A DNA stretch of 34,743 bases from Thermoguttaceae bacterium (GTDB lineage: Bacteria > Planctomycetota > Planctomycetia > Pirellulales > Thermoguttaceae): positions 1-34,743 of the forward strand of contig JAFSDX010000083.1 of the NCBI GenBank assembly GCA_017436025.1, read 5' to 3'. The position numbers were made by a program, and so were the translations under genes. The notes under the pieces are model-generated. The model was not told where the DNA came from. It did not search any database and saw nothing but the letters and a program-made list of their open reading frames with translations. Below, piece by piece: positions 27,001 to 34,743 of the stretch (positions are counted from its first letter, which is position 1; the number at the start of each line of letters is the position of its first letter).

Positions 27001-27028
27001 ATTATACTCCCGACATTCAAAGCGTCAA
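27001..27028 (-). promoter_or_regulatory. Sigma70-type promoter of leuC-leuD-nadK
   Basis: On the minus strand -35 TTGACG (27028-27023) and -10 TATAAT (27006-27001) are spaced 16 bp. The start would be near 26994, with a leader of about 80 nt. It begins just 26 bp after the stop of the upstream secreted-protein gene. Confidence 0.75.
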
Positions 27029-27054
27029 GCGGGGGCGACGCCTTCAAACGCCCT

Positions 27055-28101
27055 TTAAGACGCGTTGAAATCGACGTTTTCCGGCGCTTTATTCAACTCT
27101 CGCTCTAAATTTCGATAAAACGCGTCCATTTTTGAGTTTTTCTCGACGACGCGACACTCGATTTTCTCGATACGTTCCAATTCGTCGACGCTAAATTCGA
27201 GTTTTTTCGAAAACTCGACCGTTTTGCGGAGGTAGTTCGGGTTCTTTAACGCGTCGCGTTCAAGAGTACGCGGCGGTATAAACTGAAAAACCGGCAAAAA
27301 ATAGAAACATTGAATATCTTGCGTAAATTTATCGACGACGAAAAAATTCGATTCCGGCGACGTTTCCCATTTATTGTCCCATTCCAATTTAAGCCCTTGT
27401 TTGTACGGACGACAAATTTCGTAACAAAGATTCGCGGAAAAGGCGGGCGAACTATAGCCTTTGCCGTGCCGCCAATAACTCGAAACGAAACGCCGCGCGA
27501 CGACTTCCCCGGCGGCGTCCTTGCAGATCAACTCGACCGACGGCGCGATCGCCGCGTAACGCCGCAACAAAATCGCCGTTTTGAGCGGAACGGAATAAAC
27601 TCGCCAAGATACCTTCTTAAAATTTTTCGGACGTTTCGTCGGCGCCAATAGATAAGCGCAACTCGCGTCGAATTTCGGCGCGTTTCGATGTTCGACCAAC
27701 CAACTCCCCTTTTGCGTTCCAGAACCGAAATTTTGTCCCCAAAGTCGCGTTTTCAAAGCGAGCTTTTTCGCTTCCGCGTCCAACTTTTCCGCAAAATCGT
27801 AATAAGCGTCGGCGTCGACCGAAAGCCGAACCGCGACGCTCGCCGTTCCTTTCTCGTTTTCGACGCGAACATCGGAGCGATTCAAGCGCGCCTCCGCCTT
27901 TAAAAAGCGATACGGAAAACTTTCGTCGCGAAGAAAATTCGCCAAATCGACAATTTTCGCCGTTTCGTCGTCGCGCTTCTCAACGAACGTCTTTTCGGAC
28001 GCGCCTGTTTTCGTTTCGTCGGCGATTAGGGGCGCGACGTTCCCAAGCAAAAAAACGCCGACGAGCAACGCCGCCGCTTTCGCTAAATGAAAAGAAGACA
28101 T
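27055..28101 (-). CDS. Secreted protein of unknown function
   Basis: 348 residues; I do not recognise the family. The N-terminus has a signal peptide with a hydrophobic core (AAALLVGVFLLGNVAPLIA) and probable cleavage before DETKTG. The rest is predicted mixed alpha/beta, rich in charged and aromatic residues, with a few cysteines (SCAYLL, ELICKD, NLCYEICRPYK, QCFYFLP, KIECRVV) and a helical, Lys/Glu-rich C-terminus. No catalytic motif is evident. AAGG precedes the ATG by about ten bases. It lies between the secreted alpha/beta-hydrolase and leuC on the same strand and is followed by the leuC promoter, so it is probably not part of the leu operon. Confidence 0.75.
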   Translation of the reverse strand: MSSFHLAKAAALLVGVFLLGNVAPLIADETKTGASEKTFVEKRDDETAKIVDLANFLRDESFPYRFLKAEARLNRSDVRVENEKGTASVAVRLSVDADAYYDFAEKLDAEAKKLALKTRLWGQNFGSGTQKGSWLVEHRNAPKFDASCAYLLAPTKRPKNFKKVSWRVYSVPLKTAILLRRYAAIAPSVELICKDAAGEVVARRFVSSYWRHGKGYSSPAFSANLCYEICRPYKQGLKLEWDNKWETSPESNFFVVDKFTQDIQCFYFLPVFQFIPPRTLERDALKNPNYLRKTVEFSKKLEFSVDELERIEKIECRVVEKNSKMDAFYRNLERELNKAPENVDFNAS

Positions 28102-28194
28102 ATCTCGAAACCTTTTTCAAAAAATCAAAAGAACTTAAAAAACCGCGTCCGAACGTCTGTTTAAAAGCCCCGAACACGGAGGCGTTGATTTCCG

Positions 28195-29169
28195 TTACTT
28201 CGTCAATTTTTTCAAAGCGAGCGCTTTATCGAGAAACGCGTCGATCTCGGCGAGGAGTTCCGGCTTAATATCGTCCCCCATCCCGGAAATGCCGTGCGTA
28301 AAACCGGCGTTTTCGGAAAACTCGACCAGCGGCGCCCCCAACGCCCTAAGGGAGGCGGCCATCAACTCGTTCTCCTCGACGCGGCACTTCCACTCGATTT
28401 TGCGGTCGCCGAGAATCAACATCGTCGGCGGGAAATCTTTCGAAAGTCCGCCGAGAGGCGCGTTTGCGTCGATAACCGGGTTGTATTGGTCGCCCGGATA
28501 TTTAAGGAGTTCCTTGACGTGAAAGTGCGTCGTCATCTGTCCGCTGACCGGCAAGAGCCCCGCCAACTCGCTCCGGTCGGCGCCGCGAGCGTTCAGCCAT
28601 TTCGGGTAGGCGCCGATCATCGCCGTCAAATATCCCCCGGCGCTCCCCCCCGAAACGAAGACCGCGTTCGGGTCGCCGCCGTATTCGCCGATGTTGCGGA
28701 GCGTCCAAGCGGTCGCCGCCGCCGCGTCCTCGATAAAGACCGGAAACGGAACTTTCGGCGACAACCGGTAACCGACCGCGACGACCGCCAAATGCCCATC
28801 TTGAAAGGACTTCAAGCGCTTAAACGCCGACGGAACGTACTTCCCGCCGCCCGTCAAACCGCCGCCGTGAAACCAAACGATCGTCGCGAAACCGGGCTTT
28901 TTCGGGTACAAAATATCAACGCGGCACTGCGATTTTTGATAATCGTCGGCGTCTTTCAAAATTTCAGACGAGTAATACGCGACGCCTTTCGCTTCCGCAA
29001 ATTCGACCTTTTCTTGATTCTCGGCGCTATTTTCCACTTCTTGCGCGAAAACACAACGATTCAAAAAGCCGTCGCAACCGTTAAAGTTTTCCCAACCTCC
29101 CCAAAATGCCGCGCTCGCCAGGGCCGCGCTAAAAATCGTCGCTTTCATCGATTTCGTCGAAAATTTCAT
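28195..29169 (-). CDS. Secreted alpha/beta-hydrolase (carboxylesterase-like)
   Basis: 324 residues from the chosen start at 29169, which has AGGAAGA seven bases upstream; an upstream ATG at 29208 adds 13 residues ahead of the signal peptide. Signal peptide: MKATIFSAALASAAFWGG region. Landmarks of the hormone-sensitive-lipase/BD-FAE type esterases: oxyanion HGGG near residue 98, nucleophile Ser in GGSAGG near 175, an acid in LILGDRKIEW and a late His in FTHGIS. The protein likely hydrolyses acyl or aryl esters outside the cytoplasm, perhaps on polysaccharides, given the neighbouring glycosidase-like gene; the substrate is inferred only. Confidence 0.85.
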   Translation of the reverse strand: MKFSTKSMKATIFSAALASAAFWGGWENFNGCDGFLNRCVFAQEVENSAENQEKVEFAEAKGVAYYSSEILKDADDYQKSQCRVDILYPKKPGFATIVWFHGGGLTGGGKYVPSAFKRLKSFQDGHLAVVAVGYRLSPKVPFPVFIEDAAAATAWTLRNIGEYGGDPNAVFVSGGSAGGYLTAMIGAYPKWLNARGADRSELAGLLPVSGQMTTHFHVKELLKYPGDQYNPVIDANAPLGGLSKDFPPTMLILGDRKIEWKCRVEENELMAASLRALGAPLVEFSENAGFTHGISGMGDDIKPELLAEIDAFLDKALALKKLTK

Positions 29170-29305
29170 CGCCAATCTTCCTTTCAAAATAACAAGATCA
29201 AATAACAAATAACGTCGCGTTATAAAAATTATTCAAACGCCGTTTTGCCGCCCGGTTTCCGCCCGGTTTAGAAACGTTAAGGTCGACAACCGATAAAATT
29301 TACCG

Positions 29306-29322
29306 GTTAAAACGGTTTTAAC
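29306..29322. promoter_or_regulatory. 17-nt dyad in the divergent upstream region
   Basis: GTTAAAAC-G-GTTTTAAC has perfect 8-bp arms. It lies 75 bp before the -10 box of the glycosidase-like gene and about 135 bp upstream of the esterase start, in a position where a regulator could act on both genes. No regulator gene is adjacent. Confidence 0.4.
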
Positions 29323-29396
29323 GCCGCAACGCGTCCGGTTTCGCCAAAATTCGCCGCGTCGCGACAAAACGCCTTTTTTTCCAACGCCGCTTATTA

Positions 29397-29402
29397 TATA
29401 AT
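29397..29402 (+). promoter_or_regulatory. -10 element of the GH99/WbsX-like gene
   Basis: Perfect TATAAT with no good -35 at the expected distance (a T-rich tract lies there). It overlaps the first in-frame ATG (29401), so that ATG cannot be on the transcript; this supports the start at 29461. Confidence 0.55.
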
Positions 29403-29460
29403 GAACGCGACGTTTTTTCAACCAATTTTTTCTCTTTCCCGCATTTTTGGAGTCGTTACG

Positions 29461-31743
29461 ATGAAACGCAAAACTTCGCTCCGCCGCCTGCTCGTCGGAT
29501 GCGCCGCGTCGACCGCGCTCGGCTCGACCGCGCTTTTCGCCGCCGAACCCGCCTCCGCCGACGCGTTGAAACCGGGCGCCCCTTGGAACGCCGCGCAAAG
29601 CGACCGCTGGGTCGCCGTCGACGGGCTCGGGCGTTCCCTGCCGACCTTCGACGAAGTCGGGCCGACGCGTCCCGATAAATTTGTCGCCGCTTTTTACTTC
29701 CTTTGGAACGGGCGACACGGCGACGCGGGGCCTTACGACATTTCGAAGATTTTGGCCGAACATCCGGAAGCGAAGGACGACCCGAACTCGCCGCATTGGG
29801 GCAAAATGTACGTTCCGCACCATTGGGGCGAGTCGATTTTCGGCTATTACGTCGGCGAAGACGAAGGCGTCCTCCGCAAACACGCGCAAATGCTCGGCGA
29901 CGCCGGGGTCGACGTCATCTGTTTCGACGTTACCAACCAATTAACGTATCCGGAATCGTACCGCGCCCTTTTTAAGGTCTTTTCGGAGATGCAAAAGGCC
30001 GGCAACAAGGTTCCGAAGGTCGCGTTCCTCTGCCCGTTTTGGGCGCCGGACAAGGTCGTTCGCGAACTTTGGCGCGACGTTTACTCGCAAAACTTCTATC
30101 CCGACGTTTGGTTCCGCTGGAAGGGCAAGCCGCTCATTCTCGCCGACCCCGATTTCCTCGGCGGTTCGACGCTGAATCCGAACGGCTGCCAACCGGTTCA
30201 ACTCGCGCCGGAAAGCAAGTTGACGCAACGCTTTGCGATCGACCGCCCGTTCGTCGTCGTTCAATTTTGCTCGCCGACTTGGGAAGACGCCAACTCGACC
30301 GTCGACTTCGTTCTGCGCGGTAAAGACGGCGCCGTCGTCGAAAAACGTTCGGCGATTTCGCTGAAAGACAACGCGGTGAACGCCGTCCGTTTCGACGCTC
30401 CGCTCCCGGCGGGCGAATACGAGATCGAGCTTTCGAATCCGAAGGGCGGTCGCGTCGGCTGGTGGTCGTCGCCGCTCGCGGGCGAGTTCGACGCCGCGAA
30501 GTATCCGGAATTGGCGGGCGCCGTCCGCTCGAGCGCCGGCGTTCGTTGGCTCGAAGCGCGTCGCGACGGGAAACCGGAAAACGCGGTTCGCCTCGTCGCC
30601 GTCGGCGTTCAAGAGAACGAACGGGAACAAATTCTCAACTTCTTCACTTTCCGCGCGCCGCAACCCAGCTATTTCGTCGGTCCGACCAAGCCGAACCAAT
30701 GGAGCTGGCTCGAAGCGCACCCGCAACACGAATTCCGCAACGATAAAGGAGAAATCGAGCAAATGAGCGTCGGCGTCGCGCAAAACGCCGTCGACGGCAA
30801 GCTCGGCGTCCTCAGCAACCCGACCGCTTACGGCCGCAGCTTCCACAACGGCAAAGAACCGGCGCCGGAAGACTGCGACTTTACCGGCCGCAACTTCCAA
30901 GAGCAATGGGAGCGCGCCCTAAAGGTCGACCCGGAAATGATTTTCATCACCGGCTGGAACGAGTGGATCGCCGGACGTTTCGACATAAACGCTCCGTTCC
31001 ACGGCGCGACCCCGGTTTCGTTCGTCGACCAATACAACCAAGAGTTCAGCCGCGACATTGAACCGATGAAGGGCGGACACGGCGACGCGTTCTATTATCA
31101 AATGATTTCGAATATTCGGCGCTTTAAAGGCGTTTCGCAACAGGAACCGACCGTCGCCGCGGCGATTAAAATCGACGGCAAGTTCGACGACTGGGCGAAC
31201 GCCGCGCCGCGTTACTTCGATACGGTCGACGACGAAACGCGTCGCGACTCTCGCGGTTGGGGCGCCGGGACGCGTTACGTCAACGAAACCGGTCGCAACG
31301 ACTTTATTGAAGCCCGCGTCGCGTTCGACGACGTGAATCTCTACTTTTACGTCGAAACTCGCGAGCCGTTCGTCGGCGGGCCGGACGCGGAAAACTGGAC
31401 GCGGCTTCTGCTCGACGTCGACGAAAACTCGGCGACCGGCGCCAACGGGAACGATTTCGTCGTCGTTTCCGCTCCGGACGGCAAGTCGCTCGTTTTAGCG
31501 AAAACGAACGGCGACGGTATCGACGCGTCGGCGAAAACGACGACGGTCGAATACCGCGTTCAGGGCGCCAAACTCGAGCTGGCGATTCCTCGCGCCGCGC
31601 TCGGTTTCGGCGAAAAAATCGCGCCGTTCCGCTTCAAATGGGCCGACGCGATCGACGTGTTCGGCGATTGGAGCGGCTTCACGACCGACGGCGACGCCGC
31701 GCCGAACGACCGTTATTATTATCGCTGCGTCCCGAAAAACTGA
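29461..31743 (+). CDS. Secreted GH99/WbsX-like glycosidase-type protein with CBM9-like C-terminus
   Basis: 760 residues. The ATG at 29461 has GGAG nine bases upstream; an earlier ATG at 29401 lies in the promoter. Signal peptide MKRKTSLRRLLVGCAAS to about ALFAAEPASA. The main domain resembles the GH99/WbsX-like TIM-barrel group: FYFLWNGRHGD, HHWGESIFGYYVGEDE, AGVDVICFDVTN, and ITGWNEWIAGRF near 494-505, where Glu is a candidate catalytic residue. An inserted beta-rich module lies near 245-400. Residues about 563-760 look like a CBM9-type sugar-binding domain (IKIDGKFDDWANA, LLLDVDENSATG). The function inferred is extracellular glycan cleavage; substrate unknown. Followed by a terminator. Divergent from the esterase gene. 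Confidence 0.82.
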   Translation: MKRKTSLRRLLVGCAASTALGSTALFAAEPASADALKPGAPWNAAQSDRWVAVDGLGRSLPTFDEVGPTRPDKFVAAFYFLWNGRHGDAGPYDISKILAEHPEAKDDPNSPHWGKMYVPHHWGESIFGYYVGEDEGVLRKHAQMLGDAGVDVICFDVTNQLTYPESYRALFKVFSEMQKAGNKVPKVAFLCPFWAPDKVVRELWRDVYSQNFYPDVWFRWKGKPLILADPDFLGGSTLNPNGCQPVQLAPESKLTQRFAIDRPFVVVQFCSPTWEDANSTVDFVLRGKDGAVVEKRSAISLKDNAVNAVRFDAPLPAGEYEIELSNPKGGRVGWWSSPLAGEFDAAKYPELAGAVRSSAGVRWLEARRDGKPENAVRLVAVGVQENEREQILNFFTFRAPQPSYFVGPTKPNQWSWLEAHPQHEFRNDKGEIEQMSVGVAQNAVDGKLGVLSNPTAYGRSFHNGKEPAPEDCDFTGRNFQEQWERALKVDPEMIFITGWNEWIAGRFDINAPFHGATPVSFVDQYNQEFSRDIEPMKGGHGDAFYYQMISNIRRFKGVSQQEPTVAAAIKIDGKFDDWANAAPRYFDTVDDETRRDSRGWGAGTRYVNETGRNDFIEARVAFDDVNLYFYVETREPFVGGPDAENWTRLLLDVDENSATGANGNDFVVVSAPDGKSLVLAKTNGDGIDASAKTTTVEYRVQGAKLELAIPRAALGFGEKIAPFRFKWADAIDVFGDWSGFTTDGDAAPNDRYYYRCVPKN

Positions 31744-31801
31744 CGCCGCTCCTTAACATCGCGCCGCTTTCCCGTCAAATTCGGCGCGACCGTTAAACTT
31801 C

Positions 31802-31841
31802 GCCTCCGTCGACGCGTTCCTTTGGTCGTCGGAGGCTTTTT
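31802..31841 (+). terminator. Rho-independent terminator of the GH99/WbsX-like gene
   Basis: Arms GCCTCCGTCGAC (31802-31813) and GTCGTCGGAGGC (31825-31836) pair with one mismatch and are followed by five T's. Confidence 0.8.
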
Positions 31842-32046
31842 AACGCTTTTCTCGCTTCGACGTCCTTCTTCGCTCCCTTTCGGCGCCGTCGAATTTCCCT
31901 CCTCCCGCTTCGCCGTCGACCGCGCCGCCGTTAAAATCCCCGCCCCTCCCCGTTTTTCCCGTTTTCCAGCCGACGTCGCCCAATCGGCTTTTTCGCGACG
32001 CTTTTCAACGTCGGAGCGTTTCCCGTTCCCTCGCCAAGAAACGCGA

Positions 32047-32083
32047 AAACGCCGAAGCCGCGCGAAACGGCTTCGACGTTTTT
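32047..32083 (-). terminator. Bidirectional terminator downstream of the second Gfo/Idh/MocA gene
   Basis: The core stem is CGAAGCCG / CGGCTTCG (32053-32060, 32068-32075) with a 7-nt loop. It is extended past one mismatch by AAACG / CGTTT, with T-runs on both strands. It would end leftward transcription from 33537-32146 and could back up the rightward terminator. Confidence 0.7.
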
Positions 32084-32145
32084 ACGACCGCCGCTCAAAC
32101 GCTTACGCTTAAACGGCGACTTCCAGAGTTGATTTCAAACCGAAA

Positions 32146-33537
32146 TCAAACGTGCCACTTCCATTGACCCGGAACCGGAACGCTGTTTTCGTAAATGACT
32201 TCGCCTTCTTTCGGGAGAACCGGCATAGTCGTGTCGGGCATGACCGGCGGATTCGTTTCCCAGAAGAGGTTCGGGTCTTTTTCCCACTTGGCGACTTCGT
32301 CGTACGGGAATTCGTCGGCGCCCTTGTTGACGGCGTCGTCCCAGGAGAGTTCTTTCCCGGAGCAAGCGGCCATACGACCGAGGTTCGAGGTCATCGAGGA
32401 GTTCGCCGCGTGCCAACCGTCGTTGTGTTTCACGCCTTCGCGAATCCATTTGGCTTGCATATGGTGTTCGTATTGGTAGGGGCCCGGAACTTTGTTTTCG
32501 GGCTTGTTGCGATCGAGACGCCAAACTTCGTTGCCGGCGCGGTCGTTCAACCAACCCGGGCCGCCCATACCTTTGGTGCCGTAGAAGGTTTCGCTAACGT
32601 TGTTCCAGCAGTTGCCTTGGTGACGGCATTGGCTGAACATTTGGCTGCCGTCGGCGTAGGTGAATTCGCAGACGTAGTGGTCGTAACGATGACCGGAGTT
32701 CTTGAAGCGCGGGAATTTGCGAACTTCGCGACCGCCCATCGCGTTGCACTTGACCGGGTGCGCGTTCGGGCCCATCGGGTCGCCGAGGCTGTGAACCCAG
32801 TTCGCGACGTCGATGTTGTGGCAGTGTTGTTCAACGATGCCGTCGCCGCAGAGCCAGTTGAAGTGATACCAGTTGCGCATTTGGTACATCATTTCGGTGT
32901 CGCCTTCTTGACGCCCGCGTTCCCAAATGCCGTCGCCGTTCCAGTAGACGCGGCTGTACATAATTTCGCCGATTTTGCCCTCTTTGATCTGTTCGACCAT
33001 TTGCATATATTGGGGCTCGTAGTGGCGTTGGAAACCGACGACGACCGTCAGGCCTTTTTCGTCGGCGAGTTTGTTCGTTTCCATCGCCATTTTGTAACCG
33101 CGAGCGTCGACGCAGCACGGTTTTTCCATAAAGACGTGTTTGCCTTGTTCGATCGCGTATTTATAGTGGATCGGACGGAAACCCGGGGAGGTAACGATGA
33201 GGGCTTGGTCGCATTCGTCGATCGCTTTTTTGTAAGCGTCGAAGCCCCAGAAGACGCGGTCGCCGAGATCGACGCCGTCGGGATTCATATTTTGGAACGC
33301 TTCGGCGGCGGCTTTCGCGTTCGCTTCGAAAGCGTCGGCGATGGCGACGAGTTTCACGTTGTCCTTCGCGCTAAAACGGTCCGCGACCGCGCCGCGACCG
33401 CGACCGCCGCACCCGACGAGAGCAATTTTAATGACGTCGTCGCCGCCGACGTTGGCGCCGCGCGCAACGCTCATACCGCCCAAAACGCTCGCTCCGGCGA
33501 CGAGGCCGGTCGATTTCAGAAAATCGCGTCGTTTCAT
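32146..33537 (-). CDS. Gfo/Idh/MocA-family oxidoreductase with Tat signal (second member)
   Basis: 463 residues. The Tat signal MKRRDFLKSTGLVAGASVLG predicts folded export. The Rossmann fold shows IKIALVGCGGRGRGAV (dinucleotide loop) and VFMEKPCCVD with the conserved EKP lysine. The C-terminal domain includes GDGIVEQHCHNIDVANWVHS and WHAANSSMTSNLGRMA, typical of planctomycete periplasmic members. The substrate is probably a sugar or polyol but cannot be told from sequence. The start follows AGGAG with eight bases spacing, and a candidate promoter lies about 190 bp upstream, giving a long leader. It shares only family-level features with the member at 21679-23136, so it is not a recent duplicate. 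Confidence 0.93.
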   Translation of the reverse strand: MKRRDFLKSTGLVAGASVLGGMSVARGANVGGDDVIKIALVGCGGRGRGAVADRFSAKDNVKLVAIADAFEANAKAAAEAFQNMNPDGVDLGDRVFWGFDAYKKAIDECDQALIVTSPGFRPIHYKYAIEQGKHVFMEKPCCVDARGYKMAMETNKLADEKGLTVVVGFQRHYEPQYMQMVEQIKEGKIGEIMYSRVYWNGDGIWERGRQEGDTEMMYQMRNWYHFNWLCGDGIVEQHCHNIDVANWVHSLGDPMGPNAHPVKCNAMGGREVRKFPRFKNSGHRYDHYVCEFTYADGSQMFSQCRHQGNCWNNVSETFYGTKGMGGPGWLNDRAGNEVWRLDRNKPENKVPGPYQYEHHMQAKWIREGVKHNDGWHAANSSMTSNLGRMAACSGKELSWDDAVNKGADEFPYDEVAKWEKDPNLFWETNPPVMPDTTMPVLPKEGEVIYENSVPVPGQWKWHV

Positions 33538-33837
33538 TATTACAACTCCTAATTAATGGAAAAATACGTTTCGTTCGCGGCCCAAACGGAACCGTTCGCC
33601 GAACAAAAACGAGGAATAATCGTTCGTCGCGTCGCAAGACGTTCGACGGGCGTCGTTGTTCCAACCGCGCGCTGCGGCCACAATTTTTCGCCGTCTCGGT
33701 CTTCCGTGCGACCTACGTTAATATCATAACAGCTATCAAGGTCGATTGCAAGGATTTTATCGGGTTTTTTTCCCATTTTTACCAAAAAAAACCAAAAAAA
33801 TCCCGTCGCGCGCCCCCAAACGCTCCTAACGTGGTCG
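33538..33837. other. Intergenic region between top6A and the second Gfo/Idh/MocA gene
   Basis: 300 bp. It holds the candidate promoter at 33723-33751, a long leader for the leftward gene, and an A-rich tract (33769-33800) just downstream of top6A that reads as T-runs on the minus strand but lacks a clear GC stem. Confidence 0.55.
33723..33751 (-). promoter_or_regulatory. Candidate promoter of the second Gfo/Idh/MocA gene
   Basis: On the minus strand TTGCAA (33751-33746) and TATGAT (33728-33723) are spaced 17 bp. The start near 33716 implies a leader of about 180 nt, which may be regulatory. Confidence 0.5.
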
Positions 33838-34743
33838 TCAATCGAGGAAATCGCCCTCTTTTAAAAGCCTCGGGACGTATTCTTCGGTCATATAACTGAT
33901 GCTTCGGCTGACTAGCGCCTCGACTTCAAGTTTAAAACCGTTCTTCATCATCGTGTCGATTTCGCGTTGCCAATCTTTTTTCTTCGCGAACCAAGGATAC
34001 TCCGCGATCTGTTTGGCGCGCTTGCGGTCGACGTCGCTCAACGAAATTTTCACGCCTTCGGAAAGGCCGCACCGTTCGAAGTCGCGACTACGAAGCCCGA
34101 TGAATTTCGCGTCCGGCGTCGCCATTCGATCCGACTCGTAAGCCAAGTTGATCGACCCCTGCTTCACGACCGAATAGATGTAATACCCCCAAGGGTCGTT
34201 GTCGAGGAGGCAGAAGATAGGCAAGCCTAACTCGTTGTGAAGGCGGTTCAAGAGGCGACGCACTCCGCGCGGCGGCTGTCCGTTCCCGTGCGTCAGGATA
34301 CAATTGTGCTTCTTCCAAAATTTGTCTTCGTTGAACCGTTGCCAAACGGTGTTTTTTTCGACGTGCAGGACGAAATCCGCTTTGCACTCCTTAAACTGAA
34401 TGACCGACGGCTCGACGATCGACGGAATCGCGTAACCGCCCGAGCCCATTCGCGAACAGTCGATTTCGTCGCCGGAGTCGATAATCGTCAGGTTGCCGAC
34501 CATATCGCCCCGTTTGTCGGCGAAGAGGTGCAGTTCCTCGCGCAACGATTCGAGCAACACTTCGCAGTCTTCGATGATCGGGTCGCACTCGCCTTGGTCG
34601 TGGAACGTCGGTTCCTTCGTCGAGCGCACGTCGTGTTTGAGCATATAGTAGAGACCGCGGATGCTCGTCGTTTTGCCCATTTCGATGAGGCGTTTGGCGC
34701 CGGCCGCGACGAGCGTCGTTTGCATAAAACTCTTCGCTTGCGA
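33838..34743 (-). CDS. top6A: DNA topoisomerase VI subunit A (partial, 5' end beyond right edge)
   Basis: 301 codons are in the window; the frame stays open upstream of Met 34725 (SQAKSF...), so the true start is outside. Topo VI A (Spo11 family) makes double-strand breaks through a catalytic tyrosine and works as an A2B2 type IIB topoisomerase with ATPase subunit B, here expected just upstream beyond the edge. The catalytic tyrosine is in SIRGLYYMLKH, by homology the second Tyr, within the winged-helix CAP domain. The Toprim domain shows the Glu of LHVEKNTVWQRF and the acidic pair in LLDNDPWGYYIYS. FHDQGECDPIIEDCEVLL matches archaeal homologues. The stop is TGA. Topo VI is archaeal and plant in main distribution and sporadic in bacteria. 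Confidence 0.93.
   Translation of the reverse strand, partial: SQAKSFMQTTLVAAGAKRLIEMGKTTSIRGLYYMLKHDVRSTKEPTFHDQGECDPIIEDCEVLLESLREELHLFADKRGDMVGNLTIIDSGDEIDCSRMGSGGYAIPSIVEPSVIQFKECKADFVLHVEKNTVWQRFNEDKFWKKHNCILTHGNGQPPRGVRRLLNRLHNELGLPIFCLLDNDPWGYYIYSVVKQGSINLAYESDRMATPDAKFIGLRSRDFERCGLSEGVKISLSDVDRKRAKQIAEYPWFAKKKDWQREIDTMMKNGFKLEVEALVSRSISYMTEEYVPRLLKEGDFLD

Larger units (their letters stand above)
31744..32145. other. Intergenic region with two terminators
   Basis: 402 bp between two convergent genes. Two hairpin terminators lie within it (31802-31841 and 32047-32083). The intervening low-complexity, CT-rich sequence has an open frame with no family features; no gene is called. Confidence 0.65.

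Noticed and set aside
25511..27058. Plus-strand open frame of 515 codons opposite leuC
   Set aside because: LeuC is certain on the other strand. The gene's codon choice avoids TTA, CTA and TCA, which leaves the opposite strand open; the translation is Arg/Val/Phe-rich with no family features.
29401..29460. Start of the GH99/WbsX-like protein at 29401
   Set aside because: The ATG overlaps a perfect -10 box, and the next ATG has a ribosome-binding site and a normal signal peptide.
32152..33552. Plus-strand open frame of 466 codons opposite the second Gfo/Idh/MocA gene
   Set aside because: Shadow of a well-supported gene; no ribosome-binding site or recognisable protein.

Overview
The window looks like a chromosomal segment of a Planctomycetota bacterium (Pirellulales-like). 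This rests on a giant surface protein with an N-terminal LEPR-XLL-type motif, CSLREA-type motifs and Pmp-like beta-helix repeats, a protein with four FGE/SUMF1-type domains, two Tat-exported Gfo/Idh/MocA oxidoreductases, and secreted carbohydrate-active proteins next to ordinary housekeeping genes. The assignment is inferred from gene content; no rRNA or tRNA gene was recognised.

Left part (1-15765): two very large minus-strand frames, 11070-4963 and 4962 to beyond the left edge, encode a modular extracellular protein: LEPR-XLL, FnIII repeats, two CSLREA plus beta-helix blocks, CARDB, then carboxypeptidase-regulatory-like beta-sandwich repeats, a helical insert and an acidic linker. The two frames are in the same phase and are separated only by one TGA directly followed by ATG. 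Divergent from them, across a 771-bp intergenic region with two good sigma70-type promoters and a roughly 115-bp direct repeat, lies a 1307-residue membrane-anchored or secreted protein with four FGE/SUMF1-type domains.

Centre (15861-23136): minus-strand genes for a DEDDy 3'-5' exonuclease, a ROK sugar kinase and thiamine pyrophosphokinase. The ROK gene ends inside a 34-bp tandem array that appears to have grown from its own 3' end. Next are elongation factor P and, divergently, the EpmB-type lysine 2,3-aminomutase that would make the beta-lysine used to modify EF-P. A diverged copy of the efp 3' end lies downstream of efp. A Tat-exported Gfo/Idh/MocA protein follows.

Right part (23657-34743): a minus-strand leuC-leuD-nadK group (leucine biosynthesis plus NAD kinase with a Cys-containing insert) with a clear promoter, a secreted protein of unknown function, a secreted alpha/beta-hydrolase, a divergent secreted GH99/WbsX-like protein with a CBM9-like C-terminus, a second Tat-exported Gfo/Idh/MocA protein, and the 3' part of a DNA topoisomerase VI subunit A gene running off the right edge.

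I saw no CRISPR array, transposase, integrase or recognisable defence island. The most unusual features are the single in-frame TGA in the giant surface protein, the 34-bp array, the efp 3'-end duplicate, and the topoisomerase VI gene in a bacterium.
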